From assembly GCF_003013395.1 (NCBI RefSeq), contig NZ_PXZM01000003.1:248001-312000 (forward strand): a DNA stretch of 64,000 bases, in the 5' to 3' direction. Under the pieces are notes generated by a model. It ran no database searches, was not told the DNA's origin, and worked only from the letters and a program-made list of their open reading frames with translations. The translations under genes were made by a program, and so were the position numbers. The DNA comes from Brevibacillus fortis (GTDB taxonomy: Bacteria > Bacillota > Bacilli > Brevibacillales > Brevibacillaceae). Numbering within the stretch: position 1 is the stretch's first letter; each line of letters starts with the position of its first letter. This document shows, in pieces, positions 33,422-42,575 of this stretch.

Positions 33422-35170
33422 TTATCCAGAAAATACCTTGTTCGACTGGTCAAGGTACGTGCCGAACTGAGCTTGATACAATCTGCTATAGATGCCTTCA
33501 CGAGCCAGGAGCTGATCATGACTGCCTTGCTCCGTAATACCTTGTTCCGTTACAACGATGATTCGATCTGCATTTTTAATGGTAGCCAATCTGTGGGCGA
33601 TCACCAATGTCGTACGGCCTTTGGACAACTCTTGCAGGGATTGCTGGATCGCCGCCTCCGTTTCGGTATCTAGTGCAGAGGTCGCTTCATCCAAAATCAA
33701 GATCGGCGGGTTTTTCAAGAACATCCGCGCAATCGCCAGTCTTTGTTTTTGACCACCGGACAATTTGACTCCGCGTTCACCAATGATCGTCTCAAGACCA
33801 GCAGGCTGGGAACGGATAAACTCTTCTAGTTTAGCCAGACGCGCTGCTTCCCAGATATCTTCCTCAGAAGCGTTTAGTTTTCCATACACGATATTTTCTC
33901 GAATCGTCCCAGAAAAGAGGAACACATCTTGCTGAACGATCCCGATTTGGCTGCGCAGTGACGCTAACGTGATTTGGCGGATATCCATTCCGTCAATGGT
34001 GATGCTGCCTCCGTCGATCTCATAAAATCTCGGCAAGAGACTGCACAAAGTGGTTTTTCCTGCTCCAGACGGGCCTACAAATGCAATTGTTTCTCCTGCC
34101 CGGATGTTCAAATCAATGTTTTGCAAAACAGAAGACTCTTGATCGTAGCTAAATGAAACATTCTTGTACGAAATATCACCCTTCAATGACTCTACCTGAA
34201 TCGCATCTGGAGCATCCGCAATATCCGGCGCTGTGTCCATGATTTCGATGTAGCGCTTAAAGCCGGCAATCCCCTTTGGATAGCTCTCGATAATTGCATT
34301 AATTTTCTCCAAAGGACGGAAAAATACATTTGTTAACAACAAGAAAGCGATAAATTCACCGTAGGTCAATTCACCTTGAATGACAAACCAGCTTCCGCAA
34401 ATCAAGACAAACAAATTGACTAAACGCATAAGCACGTAACTGACAGAAATATTTTGTGCCATGATTTTGTAAGATAACAGCTTGGTTATCCGGAAACGCT
34501 GGTTGTTCTCAGCGAATCTTTTGTTTTCAAATTGCTCGTTGGCAAAAGCTTGTACGACACGCATTCCGCCTACATTGTCCTCAACACGTGCGTTGAAATC
34601 GGCCATGTCACCGTACAGTCGATGGAACGCTCCCGTCATTTTACGGTTAAAGTGAACAACGAAGAATATCAAGAGCGGAATCACCAAGAATGTGAGCAGC
34701 GCCATTTCTTCATTAATATTGAACATCAAAAGAAATGCTCCGATCAGCGTCATCACGGCGATAAACAAATCTTCCGGACCGTGGTGAGCGACCTCCCCGA
34801 TCTCCATCAAGTCATTCGTTAGGCGAGATAATAGATGCCCCGTCTTGGTATTATCGAAAAAGCGGAAAGAGAGCTTTTGAATATGGTCGTACAGCTTCTT
34901 TCTCATATCCGTCTCGATATTAATACCAAGCATATGTCCCCAGTACGTGACGACATAGTTCATCCCCGAGTTAAGACCGTACAAAGCCAAAAGTCCTATG
35001 CACGCCCATACGATCATATTCCAATCCTTACTTGGAAGTAATTGATCGACAACCATGTTCACTGCTAGCGGAAATCCCAACTCCAACAAGGCAACGAACA
35101 CTGCACACGTGAAGTCGAGGATGAATAATCCACGATAAGGCCGATAGTAAGAAAAAAATCTGCGAAGCAT
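33422..35170 (-). CDS. ABC transporter, fused permease and ATPase (exporter type)
   Basis: Half-size ABC exporter of 582 residues: six membrane helices (about residues 15-300) followed by the ATPase domain with Walker A GPSGAGKTT, signature KLSGGQKQRLAIARM, Walker B LILDEATSALD and H-loop IAHRLAT. It should act as a homodimer. It shares an operon with the FhuF-like protein and has a perfect Fur box upstream, so export or handling of a siderophore or a role under low iron is likely; multidrug export is the alternative. Confidence 0.92.
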   Translation of the reverse strand: MLRRFFSYYRPYRGLFILDFTCAVFVALLELGFPLAVNMVVDQLLPSKDWNMIVWACIGLLALYGLNSGMNYVVTYWGHMLGINIETDMRKKLYDHIQKLSFRFFDNTKTGHLLSRLTNDLMEIGEVAHHGPEDLFIAVMTLIGAFLLMFNINEEMALLTFLVIPLLIFFVVHFNRKMTGAFHRLYGDMADFNARVEDNVGGMRVVQAFANEQFENKRFAENNQRFRITKLLSYKIMAQNISVSYVLMRLVNLFVLICGSWFVIQGELTYGEFIAFLLLTNVFFRPLEKINAIIESYPKGIAGFKRYIEIMDTAPDIADAPDAIQVESLKGDISYKNVSFSYDQESSVLQNIDLNIRAGETIAFVGPSGAGKTTLCSLLPRFYEIDGGSITIDGMDIRQITLASLRSQIGIVQQDVFLFSGTIRENIVYGKLNASEEDIWEAARLAKLEEFIRSQPAGLETIIGERGVKLSGGQKQRLAIARMFLKNPPILILDEATSALDTETEAAIQQSLQELSKGRTTLVIAHRLATIKNADRIIVVTEQGITEQGSHDQLLAREGIYSRLYQAQFGTYLDQSNKVFSG

Positions 35171-35221
35171 TGAAGCAGCAACTCCTCTCTCTCAAGAACA
35201 CATCAATCAAGTATTTGATTT

Positions 35222-35236
35222 TGAAAATCATTTTCA
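35222..35236. promoter_or_regulatory. Fur box upstream of the ABC-FhuF operon
   Basis: TGAAAATCATTTTCA is a perfect 7-1-7 palindrome of the Fur type (consensus TGATAATNATTATCA). On the minus strand it directly follows a TATAAT, so bound Fur would block the operon's promoter. Confidence 0.75.
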
Positions 35237-35237
35237 T

Positions 35238-35243
35238 TATATA
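35238..35243 (-). promoter_or_regulatory. -10 box (TATAAT) of the ABC-FhuF operon
   Basis: Minus-strand CATATATAATGAAAA contains TATAAT adjoining the Fur box, about 70 bases before the ATG at 35170; a TCGATA 17 bases further up may be the -35. Confidence 0.5.
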
Positions 35244-35327
35244 TGGATTTTCTCTTGATATCGATCCTTAATTGGGATTTTTTTCTGTTTGGAGCACATT
35301 TGGTTTATAAGAAAGGTTTCTATGAAG

Positions 35328-35381
35328 AAAAAAACGGCTCGAACGCCTCTTGTCCTTTGCCAGCTGAGAGGTTCGAACCGA
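35328..35381 (-). terminator. Terminator of the P1 peptidase
   Basis: CGGTTCGAACCTCT on the minus strand pairs with AGAGGCGTTCGAGCCG (small mismatch) and is followed by TTTTTTT. Confidence 0.8.
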
Positions 35382-35389
35382 ACTTTCAC

Positions 35390-36523
35390 TTAAAGTAAAT
35401 CTTGATAAGCAGGCACCCCACCCGCTCCTTTGGCAGAAAGGATCGCATTGACGACCGCTTCCGCGAGCACTTCTACACTCAGCGTCCCGACGAGATTGAC
35501 CGAAGCATCCACGCCCCCAGTGGCGATGGCAAAAATCGTGTCGCCATCACTCATCGTGTGAACCGGATGAATCGTTTTTGCGAGTCCATTATGCGCCATT
35601 TGCGCGACTTTGTTCGCGTGTACTTTATTCAAATTCGCGTTGCTCGCGACCACTGCGATGGTAGTATTCGTCCCTGCCGGAACCGGGGGAGTTGCTGCAT
35701 CGATCATCCAGGACAGGCTATCGCGGATATTTCCATCCTCTTCCCTCGCTCCTGCCAAAATTTCTCCTGTAGAGGGGAACCGCACTTCTCCGACGGCGTT
35801 CACCGCTACGATTGCACCTACGACGAGACCATTTGGCAGACGGCGAGAAGCTGTTCCTAGTCCACCCTTCATCGCTCGCTTCATCCCAGCCATTTTTCCA
35901 ACTGTCGCACCCGTCCCTGCCCCTACATTTCCTTGCTGGACTGGCTGTTTGCTAGCAAGGCGCGCCGCCTCGTAGCCCATCAGCTGATCCGGACGGATTT
36001 TTGCACTGCCGATCGATAAATCAAAAATAACTGCAGCTGGAATGATAGGGACGACGCCCACCCCGACATTGTACCCTTGGCCCTGTTCTTCCATATAACG
36101 CATGACACCGCTTGCTGCATCCAAGCCATAGGCACTGCCCCCTGTTAAAACGACAGCATTGACCTCTTGGACAGAATTGATCGGATTTAACAAATCCGTT
36201 TCTCGTGTCCCAGGAGCAGAACCCCGTACATCTACCCCGCACGCTGATCCTTTTTCCAGCACAATGACTGTACAGCCAGTCAAGGCTTCCTCATTTTGGA
36301 CTTGTCCGACTTTTACGCCAGGAACATCGACGATCGTACCACTTGCAAGCTTTGGAGAACGGGGAGAACCTTCATCCTTCCCACGAGCAATTCCAAGTGT
36401 CAGAAGAGAAGCAGGTACAGCCGCAGTCAACCCCAGCATCGCCGTTTTTTGGAGGAACTTCCGTCTGGTTACGGATGATTTTTGTAATTGCCTTGCATCC
36501 TTCCAATCCTTGGTCATAGTCAT
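35390..36523 (-). CDS. P1-family (DmpA/BapA-like) peptidase with Tat signal
   Basis: 377-residue self-processing aminopeptidase of family P1. The N-terminus SVTRRKFLQKTAMLGLTAAV is a twin-arginine signal, so it is folded before export. The body begins with VPGVKVGQV and shows the family motif TVIVLEKGSACGVDVRGSAPGTRETDLL. The likely autoprocessing site and nucleophile are in GTNTTIAVVASNA, an Asn-Thr bond. Members release N-terminal D- or beta-amino acids; specificity unknown. The ATG at 36523 has AAGGGCGG before it. Confidence 0.9.
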   Translation of the reverse strand: MTMTKDWKDARQLQKSSVTRRKFLQKTAMLGLTAAVPASLLTLGIARGKDEGSPRSPKLASGTIVDVPGVKVGQVQNEEALTGCTVIVLEKGSACGVDVRGSAPGTRETDLLNPINSVQEVNAVVLTGGSAYGLDAASGVMRYMEEQGQGYNVGVGVVPIIPAAVIFDLSIGSAKIRPDQLMGYEAARLASKQPVQQGNVGAGTGATVGKMAGMKRAMKGGLGTASRRLPNGLVVGAIVAVNAVGEVRFPSTGEILAGAREEDGNIRDSLSWMIDAATPPVPAGTNTTIAVVASNANLNKVHANKVAQMAHNGLAKTIHPVHTMSDGDTIFAIATGGVDASVNLVGTLSVEVLAEAVVNAILSAKGAGGVPAYQDLL

Positions 36524-36737
36524 AACCGCCCTTCGTCAAGTTCATTTAAATATTTTGAAATTTCAGTCTTATCATAACATAACTTGATTATCTTGACAGG
36601 CAGTTATTCCTATTGCTGTTGCGTTATGTAAAATTAAAGATGGGGTTATTGCTGTCCAATGTTATGTTATGCATGTTTGATCACCATTCCTTATCCGCGA
36701 TGTTTTGTCCTATCTTTCCTGCCAAACTGATTCCCTC

Positions 36738-37880
36738 TTACCTTCGGAGCCTATATTTATGTCCATTCACGATTCTAAAGTGAACATCGATTTTTTCGAG
36801 AGTAGTGGGGTTCAATGGAAGGGTACCTTCAACACTTAGCTCTCTCCATCGTTTCGGATCTTTCTTATAGAGAAAGACACCCAATTGAAGCAAATCCGCA
36901 TGTAGCTCCAATCCACGATTATAAAACTCCCTTATCTCTTTCTTAACAGTTTGTCCTACAAGCTTTTCGATTTTGTCATATGGTACATCCTGTTGCACCT
37001 GAACAAGTTCCCCTGTCAAAGACAGCGACAATGCAAAACGCAACTTTCCTTGAACCACTTTTGCACGGATATCGTAATCGGATCTTTTCACCATCAATGT
37101 TGTGGCAGGTTTTGAATCTTGCTCGATTGTTATGTTAGATTGCTTAAAATGTCGATATGTCCAGCGCCCCATCCTTGCCTCTCTCTGATTAATCCAACCC
37201 TTGTAGCGATAACCACTCATGATGAAATGTCCATTTAATTCAAGCAAAGGGATCGCTTTCTTATTCTCTTGCCAGGTCTTCGAAGTTATCTGAATGGATG
37301 GGATCAATACCGTTGAATTCGGTTCATTCAGCTCCGCAATCAGATCATTCATGTAAAGTATTCGTTCGTTGGAAAATTGTTCATACTGATCCTGCGGATT
37401 ACTCAAAATACTATTCAGGTTACTTACATCAAAAATGGTGTGGGTAGATAACAAATTAGCCAAGCTTTCTCTTGTTGCAAATACCCATTTCGAATACCGC
37501 ATATCTCGATGACGAGTTACCACATCAATGATTTCTGCTAATTTTCCCTCTCGAAGGATATTTTCAGTGACAACAATAGAATAAACATGTCCCCAGAATT
37601 CACGCCGCTGACTACTTTTCGAGATTTGCTCCATCGCTGCAATAAATGACGTTCCCTGACCTCTTCCTACAGATATCTTTGCTTTTGATACTATTCCTTC
37701 GGTTTTGGCAGTGCTTTCGAAGTTCAAGATTTGGGCGAAGACCTCCATACTCCCATTTTTGTAATCAACACCAAAAGCTGTTATATAATTTTGATTCTCG
37801 ATTTCTTTTGCATCCCAACAGCCCTCTAGAATGAAGATGAATACGAATGAAATAACGAGGGCCATAACTATTTTTTTCAT
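36738..37880 (-). CDS. gerKC: Spore germination protein, GerKC/GerAC lipoprotein family
   Basis: C subunit of a germinant receptor (380 residues). The signal peptide ends FIFILEGC, so it is a lipoprotein of the spore inner membrane, followed by WDAKEIENQNYITAFGVDY, the family hallmark. The Ger(x)C C-terminal domain follows (RFALSLSLTGELVQVQ onwards). It overlaps gerKA by 4 bases. With A and B subunits it forms the receptor that senses amino acids or sugars and opens the spore. Confidence 0.93.
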   Translation of the reverse strand: MKKIVMALVISFVFIFILEGCWDAKEIENQNYITAFGVDYKNGSMEVFAQILNFESTAKTEGIVSKAKISVGRGQGTSFIAAMEQISKSSQRREFWGHVYSIVVTENILREGKLAEIIDVVTRHRDMRYSKWVFATRESLANLLSTHTIFDVSNLNSILSNPQDQYEQFSNERILYMNDLIAELNEPNSTVLIPSIQITSKTWQENKKAIPLLELNGHFIMSGYRYKGWINQREARMGRWTYRHFKQSNITIEQDSKPATTLMVKRSDYDIRAKVVQGKLRFALSLSLTGELVQVQQDVPYDKIEKLVGQTVKKEIREFYNRGLELHADLLQLGVFLYKKDPKRWRELSVEGTLPLNPTTLEKIDVHFRIVNGHKYRLRR

Positions 37881-39301
37881 GATCGTTTTTCTCCACCTTC
37901 AGAATGTTTATGAGCCGACAACCCATTTTTGGAAAATGGCGGTCGTATGAATCGAAAAAATCCATTCTTACTATTTATTTTTTCTGATGGAAAAAAGGGA
38001 GACCCAAACGAATGCAAATTCAGCAAATACAACAAAACAAACAGTAGAGCCAAGACTGTTCCGTAAATACCCAACCATGCTGAAAAAAGAAGAACGCCCA
38101 CACGTAAAATTCGAACTGCCCCCTGCAAACTGATATTAACTAAAGTAGAGCTTGCTACAAATGAAAAAGCAGCAATTACTGTCATACCTGGAGACAATAG
38201 TCCCGATTTTAATGCGGCGTCTCCAATAATGAATCCACCCACTACTGTAATAGTAGAACCGATAGGAGTCGGAAGTCGTGCTATGGCTTCTCTAAAGATA
38301 TCCAGCAAAGTTAATATCAACAGCATTTCTATAATAGCCGGAATCGGTAGCCCCCTCCTCGATAAACCAATCGTCGCCAAAAGCGGAAACGGAAGCTGAT
38401 CCTGATTGTACATCAATAATGCAACATAGAAGCCCGGGATAAAGAAAGCAAAGAAAAAACAGAGAAAGCGGATGAATCGTCCGACAGTCGCAACAATATA
38501 ATGGTAGTAAGAATCCTCTGGACTGAGAAATTGATCCGCTAAAGTAATGGGGCCTATGGTAGCGGTCGGAGTTCCTTCAAAAATAAGCAGAAATTTACCT
38601 CGAAGCAGTCGTTCGGAGGCAAAGTCAGGCCTTCCCGTATAGTCATTCAATTGAAAAAAAGAATAGCGGCAATCCGATACCAGATCTTCTAATCGGCCAC
38701 TTCCCCCTGTCAATGTTGTGTTCTCTAAGTGAAGAAGTCTATTACGAATGACATTGAGAGAATGTGGAGGCACTCGATCAGAAACATACAATAAGGCAAT
38801 GCGTGTTCGCTGCAAGCCGTTCGCAGTATAAATTTGAACGTGCAGCTTCTCGGTGGACAGGCGCTTTCTCACAAGTGCGATATTTGTATCCAGTTCCTCT
38901 ACGAAACCATCACGTGCCCCACGTATGGTTGGTTCAACAGGGCTTTCTTCCGGATTACGTGTAGGTTTTTGACTTATATCCAGACTTATTAAAGAAGAAT
39001 CTTTTTCCAAAAAAACGAGGAGTTTCCCATTAAATAGATTGGCGGAAATCTCACCTTCTTCCAGTGTGGGCACCAATATCACAGCACCCATTTCGTGCTG
39101 AAATCTTGTCCAGCCTGAATCGCCTTTTTCGAGCAAATCAATGAGTCTCGGAACAACAGACTCGCGCAAACGCTTCATATCGATTAAAGCCGACTGGTAA
39201 AACAGGTGCACAATCTGACCATGGTTGGAAAATTGTTGCATTTGTATGTCAGCGCATGATTCCATGAGTTCTTTCATTCTTACGAGAAAGCTTTCCTTCA
39301 T
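37877..39301 (-). CDS. gerKA: Spore germination protein, GerKA/GerAA family
   Basis: A subunit of the germinant receptor, about 474 residues. A large hydrophilic N-terminal domain (to about residue 270, including RGARDGFVEELDTNIALVRK) is followed by about five membrane helices (PGFYVALLMYNQDQLPFPLL; IGSTITVVGGFIIGDAALKS). The start is ATG 39301, which overlaps the gerKB stop as ATGA and has GAGGAG upstream; an in-frame extension to 39397 lies inside gerKB. Confidence 0.93.
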   Translation of the reverse strand: MKESFLVRMKELMESCADIQMQQFSNHGQIVHLFYQSALIDMKRLRESVVPRLIDLLEKGDSGWTRFQHEMGAVILVPTLEEGEISANLFNGKLLVFLEKDSSLISLDISQKPTRNPEESPVEPTIRGARDGFVEELDTNIALVRKRLSTEKLHVQIYTANGLQRTRIALLYVSDRVPPHSLNVIRNRLLHLENTTLTGGSGRLEDLVSDCRYSFFQLNDYTGRPDFASERLLRGKFLLIFEGTPTATIGPITLADQFLSPEDSYYHYIVATVGRFIRFLCFFFAFFIPGFYVALLMYNQDQLPFPLLATIGLSRRGLPIPAIIEMLLILTLLDIFREAIARLPTPIGSTITVVGGFIIGDAALKSGLLSPGMTVIAAFSFVASSTLVNISLQGAVRILRVGVLLFSAWLGIYGTVLALLFVLLYLLNLHSFGSPFFPSEKINSKNGFFRFIRPPFSKNGLSAHKHSEGGEKRS

Positions 39302-40392
39302 CCCGAGCTCACTCCTCTTTTCTTGCTCATGACAATTAGGACAAAAAGAATGCCGGAAAATAGAAGAGTAAACCATACGGCCACTGGAAAATACCATTGA
39401 GCTAGGAATTCATAAAACAATTTATCGTTGTATGGTAGGCTTACTACGGCAAACATTGAAAAAGCAAAGCCTAGAACGATACCATTTGATCTTTTTACAC
39501 AAGGATGAGGGAGTACATTTTTTAGAATGAGCAAAGCCAAAGCAATGCGAATAAAAGCTCCGGCCAACCATTGATATACCGCAAAAAAATCGACATGGTC
39601 AATGTACTTACCTATTTGCAACAGTCGCCACTCTTCAAATGCCGGAAACCGTTGTTTACTTGCTTCTACAATACCGAACTCCGCAATTGCCCCGATTAAA
39701 GGTCCAATAGTTAAACCGCAAAGCAACCATAAAAGAAGAATAAGCTTACTTGTCTTAGGCGTTTTGATAAGAAAGGGTTGCATGAATAAAATCAATACAA
39801 TTTCCAACAAGCCTCCACTAATGTAAATCAATCCTTGTACAACTGGCGAATAGCCGTTCTCTAAAATCGGTAGCAAATGAGAATAATTTTTGCGAGGAAT
39901 ATTGGCTGTACTTACAAAAAAGCCTAATAGTACGACAAATGGTAGAAGAAATACAGACGCCCTGGCAATGACATTAAAACCAGACATAGCCGCCCATCCA
40001 CAAGCAACCATGAGCCAAAGTGCCAAAAACCATACGGGTGTATCAGGTAGAAGCATGGTTTTCACCCATGCAATCGTCTCAACCAAAGTTACGGTTCCGA
40101 AAAAAAAGACATAGATCATGGCTGGAATAAGGAGCAAATAAGATACGATTCGTCCAAAACGTATTTGAATCCAGGTATGTAACGGTTCCATATTTGTACT
40201 CCACATGAGATACCGAATAAGAGGAGCCCACAAGCATACGAGAATAGTTGCTGCCAATACTGATACCCAGGAGCTTCGTCCTGCCGTACTTAATAAAAAT
40301 GGGATGACCGTGACATGATTCATAAGTCCAGAAGACAATAGAAAGATCATGATTACTTGGTTGAATGGAATGGATTTCAGATGGTTGTCCAT
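39298..40392 (-). CDS. gerKB: Spore germination permease, GerKB/GerAB (GerB) family
   Basis: B subunit of the germinant receptor, 364 residues with about ten membrane helices, an APC-superfamily permease thought to bind the germinant. Family features: FNQVIMIFLLSSGLMNHVTV at the start and PVWFLALWLMVACGWAAMSG. It is the first gene of the operon, giving the order B-A-C with both junctions overlapping by 4 bases; the commoner orders are A-B-C or A-C-B. A sigma-G-like CATAATA lies upstream, but the spacing to a -35 is doubtful. Confidence 0.93.
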   Translation of the reverse strand: MDNHLKSIPFNQVIMIFLLSSGLMNHVTVIPFLLSTAGRSSWVSVLAATILVCLWAPLIRYLMWSTNMEPLHTWIQIRFGRIVSYLLLIPAMIYVFFFGTVTLVETIAWVKTMLLPDTPVWFLALWLMVACGWAAMSGFNVIARASVFLLPFVVLLGFFVSTANIPRKNYSHLLPILENGYSPVVQGLIYISGGLLEIVLILFMQPFLIKTPKTSKLILLLWLLCGLTIGPLIGAIAEFGIVEASKQRFPAFEEWRLLQIGKYIDHVDFFAVYQWLAGAFIRIALALLILKNVLPHPCVKRSNGIVLGFAFSMFAVVSLPYNDKLFYEFLAQWYFPVAVWFTLLFSGILFVLIVMSKKRGVSSG

Positions 40393-40679
40393 AATAACTT
40401 CCTTTTTCTACCCTTTAGTGTCATCATGGAGTAATCTTCCCTTAATGGTACATATTATGCTGAGAAATTCCTTTAATGGATGCTGTTGGCACGAGCGGAA
40501 AGATTGTAATCTTTTTTCGTAAGCCGATTTTCATTATTTGCGAATGCCGTCCAGATTTCCTCTTATTTCATTTTTGCAATAGTCCGATCATATTTCCGAA
40601 TTGGTCAGCAGTAAATTGCAGTGCTAGAATGATCAATAACGATATTCCTGCTTTTTACTGCAAAGGTTGTGACAGAAAA

Positions 40680-41909
40680 ATGGAATTTTCATGGAAACGT
40701 AATTTGATTGTGTTATGGATTGGGGTATTTTTCTGTAGCACCGCCTACTCCATCTCCATCCCTTTCCTGCCCATCTTCTTGCATACTTCACTGGGGGTCA
40801 ATGAGCATCTGGAAGCCTGGTCCGGCATTTCGTTTGGCATCACGTTTTTAGCAAGTGCACTCATTTCACCATTTTGGGGCTCTCTTGCGGACAAATATGG
40901 ACGAAAGCCTATGTTGATTCGCTCTGGATTTAGCCTCGCTTTGTTGTACTTTTTGACTTATTTGATTACGGACCCCTATTTGTTTCTTGTGTTACGGATC
41001 TTCCAGGGCTTGCTTGCCGGCTATGTTCCTGCCGCCATTGCGCTGGTAGCGACGAATACACCAGAAAAAAACGTCGGTTACGCGCTAGGGATTATGGCGA
41101 CTTCGGGAGCAACAGGAGGAATCATCGGTCCTTTGGTTGGCGGTGTCGTCAGTCATGTGTGGGGAAACGCCGAAGCTTTCATTTTTTCAGGATTTGTCGT
41201 GCTCGTAGCAGCGCTGATCGCAACTTTCTTTGTGAAGGAAACGAACTTGAACCGCTCTGGCACCCGCTCGAGTGTACGGGAAGATTTGCGCGCTGCGCTG
41301 GCAAACCGTCCGTTGATGTCCATACTCGGTATGAGCTTGATGGTCACGATTTCCGTTATGCTACTTGAACCTTTATTAACTGTCTATGTCATGCAATTGG
41401 GCGCTTCGCAGCAAAATGCTTCCCTTAGCTCTGGCATCATTTTTGCGGCAGTGGGCATCGCGACGGTCATTGCTGCTCCACAGTGGGGTAAGCTCGGGAC
41501 AAAGGTCGGCTATTCCAAAATCTTGTTCATTGGCTTAATGGGTGGAGCGATCGGAAATTTACTGCAATTTTTCTTCACCAATCTGTATGGATTTGGCATT
41601 TTGCGATTCGCGTACGGACTGTTTTTTGCCGCTGTTTATCCTTCGATCAACGCTATGATTGTAAAAGTCACGGAACCAGAATTTCGCGGCAGAGCATTTA
41701 GCTTGAACCAATCCTCAACGCAGCTCGCGACCATGATGGGGCCGATCATTGGCGGCTTTCTCGGAGGACTCATCCCGATTCGCTTCGTATTTATCATCAA
41801 TGGTATTGCGCTGTTGATTACGGCCATCATAATTCGATCCAAACGATCACAATTGGCCGGACAGCCGTTAAAGCAGCAGGCAACTGAGCGTCAGCTAGCG
41901 ACGAAGTAA
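40680..41909 (+). CDS. MFS transporter, multidrug efflux type
   Basis: 409-residue major-facilitator pump with twelve hydrophobic helices. Motif A is GSLADKYGRKPML between helices 2 and 3, and motif C-like GATGGIIGPLVGG lies in helix 5, marking a drug:H+ antiporter of the 12-helix (MdtG/TetA-like) branch. The start is ATG 40680 with AAAGG about 12 bases upstream; earlier in-frame codons back to 40476 give a sequence unlike the family. Substrate unknown. Confidence 0.9.
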   Translation: MEFSWKRNLIVLWIGVFFCSTAYSISIPFLPIFLHTSLGVNEHLEAWSGISFGITFLASALISPFWGSLADKYGRKPMLIRSGFSLALLYFLTYLITDPYLFLVLRIFQGLLAGYVPAAIALVATNTPEKNVGYALGIMATSGATGGIIGPLVGGVVSHVWGNAEAFIFSGFVVLVAALIATFFVKETNLNRSGTRSSVREDLRAALANRPLMSILGMSLMVTISVMLLEPLLTVYVMQLGASQQNASLSSGIIFAAVGIATVIAAPQWGKLGTKVGYSKILFIGLMGGAIGNLLQFFFTNLYGFGILRFAYGLFFAAVYPSINAMIVKVTEPEFRGRAFSLNQSSTQLATMMGPIIGGFLGGLIPIRFVFIINGIALLITAIIIRSKRSQLAGQPLKQQATERQLATK

Positions 41910-41928
41910 CGCGTTGCTTTCCAAGCGG

Positions 41929-41986
41929 AAACTCCCTTTCAGGCATGCCGGTGAGAACCTGGCGATGACAGAAGGGAGTTTTTTCA
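41929..41986 (+). terminator. Terminator of the MFS gene
   Basis: AAACTCCCTT pairs with AAGGGAGTTT over a long loop that contains its own short helix, followed by TTTTTC. Confidence 0.75.
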
Positions 41987-42014
41987 CGTCCTTTTCTTCT
42001 TCTAGCCTATTCGC

Positions 42015-42020
42015 TACAAT
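42015..42020 (+). promoter_or_regulatory. -10 box (TACAAT) of the small membrane protein leader
   Basis: GCTACAATAG gives a near-consensus -10; the resulting leader would run about 160 bases before the ATG at 42187. The -35 region is weak. Confidence 0.4.
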
Positions 42021-42054
42021 AGTAGGAACTGGGAGAGTGAGCTAGGAGATTCTG

Positions 42055-42137
42055 ACGGCCCTGAAATTAACTCGTACGCCATGGACCTACCCGCATAGTC
42101 CGATTTGACGAGGCCACTTACCTTACGCAATAAGTGA
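42055..42137 (+). ncRNA. Candidate structured 5' leader RNA
   Basis: Two helices can be drawn. CTCGT (42071-42075) pairs with ACGAG (42108-42112) around an inner GGAC (42083-42086)/GTCC (42098-42101) hairpin. CACTTA (42115-42120) pairs with TAAGTG (42131-42136) across a 10-base loop. GGCC at 42057 and 42112 could close the domain in an alternative fold. It matches no riboswitch class that I recognise; it precedes a small membrane protein gene. Confidence 0.4.
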
Positions 42138-42186
42138 CTGACTATTTTGTGATTTTCATTTCAATGGGGGAAAGGGGAACAGATCC

Positions 42187-42342
42187 ATGTCGGGAAAAAC
42201 GGTGATTATACTTATTCTTATCATTATTGGGCTCATCTGCGTCAACCTGTTTGTCTCAAATGGTTTTATTCGCCTGCTGGCAATCGCAGGAATCTTAGGA
42301 ATTACCTTTGTTTTGCAGGGGGCCGTGATTCGAAGGAAGTAA
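42187..42342 (+). CDS. Small membrane protein
   Basis: A 51-residue protein of nearly pure membrane character: TVIILILIIIGLICVNLF and LLAIAGILGITFVLQGAVI, ending IRRK. The ribosome site GGGGGAAAGGGG lies upstream of the ATG. The positive end points to a cytoplasmic C-terminus. It has its own promoter and a leader of about 160 bases with hairpins. No family recognised; small size leaves room for a regulatory or membrane-stress role, which is only a guess. Confidence 0.75.
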   Translation: MSGKTVIILILIIIGLICVNLFVSNGFIRLLAIAGILGITFVLQGAVIRRK

Positions 42343-42383
42343 GGCAGATGCCAATTCCTCTCCCATCCGCCGCCTCTCCACGA

Positions 42384-42539
42384 TTAACGACGAGATTTCT
42401 CAAGCTTGCTGCTGATAACCGTGAGAGCAGCTGCCCCAAGCACCATCACACCGCCGACCCAAGGTGTATGAATCAATCCAATCGTATCGACAATGATTCC
42501 TCCCACGAAGGCGCCAATCGCAATGCCGAGATTGCAATA
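42384..42539 (-). pseudogene. C-terminal remnant of an MFS transporter
   Basis: The minus strand reads in one frame NLGIAIGAFVGGIIVDTIGL, then a second helix VGGVMVLGAAALTVIS, KLEKSRR and a stop at 42384. This is the last two helices of a YdhP/AraJ-type MFS protein (compare the usual GIALGAWLGG). There is no start; the homology is cut at 42539, exactly where the terminator of the LysE gene begins. It is a deletion scar. Confidence 0.7.
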
Positions 42540-42567
42540 AAAAAGCCGGGAAGACTGTCTTCCCGAC
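42539..42567 (-). terminator. Terminator of the LysE gene
   Basis: CGGGAAGAC and GTCTTCCCG form a tight hairpin; the minus strand runs into TTTTTTATTG. Confidence 0.85.
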
Positions 42568-42575
42568 TCATTACC

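Noticed and set aside
40393..40470. Sigma-G-like promoter before gerKB (CATAATA with GCATC)
   Set aside because: The spacing is about 19 bases and the -35 has a mismatch, so it was not listed as a feature.
41990..42186. Known riboswitch classes (for example ykkC, yybP, M-box) in the leader
   Set aside because: No conserved core of these classes could be matched; recorded only as a structured leader.
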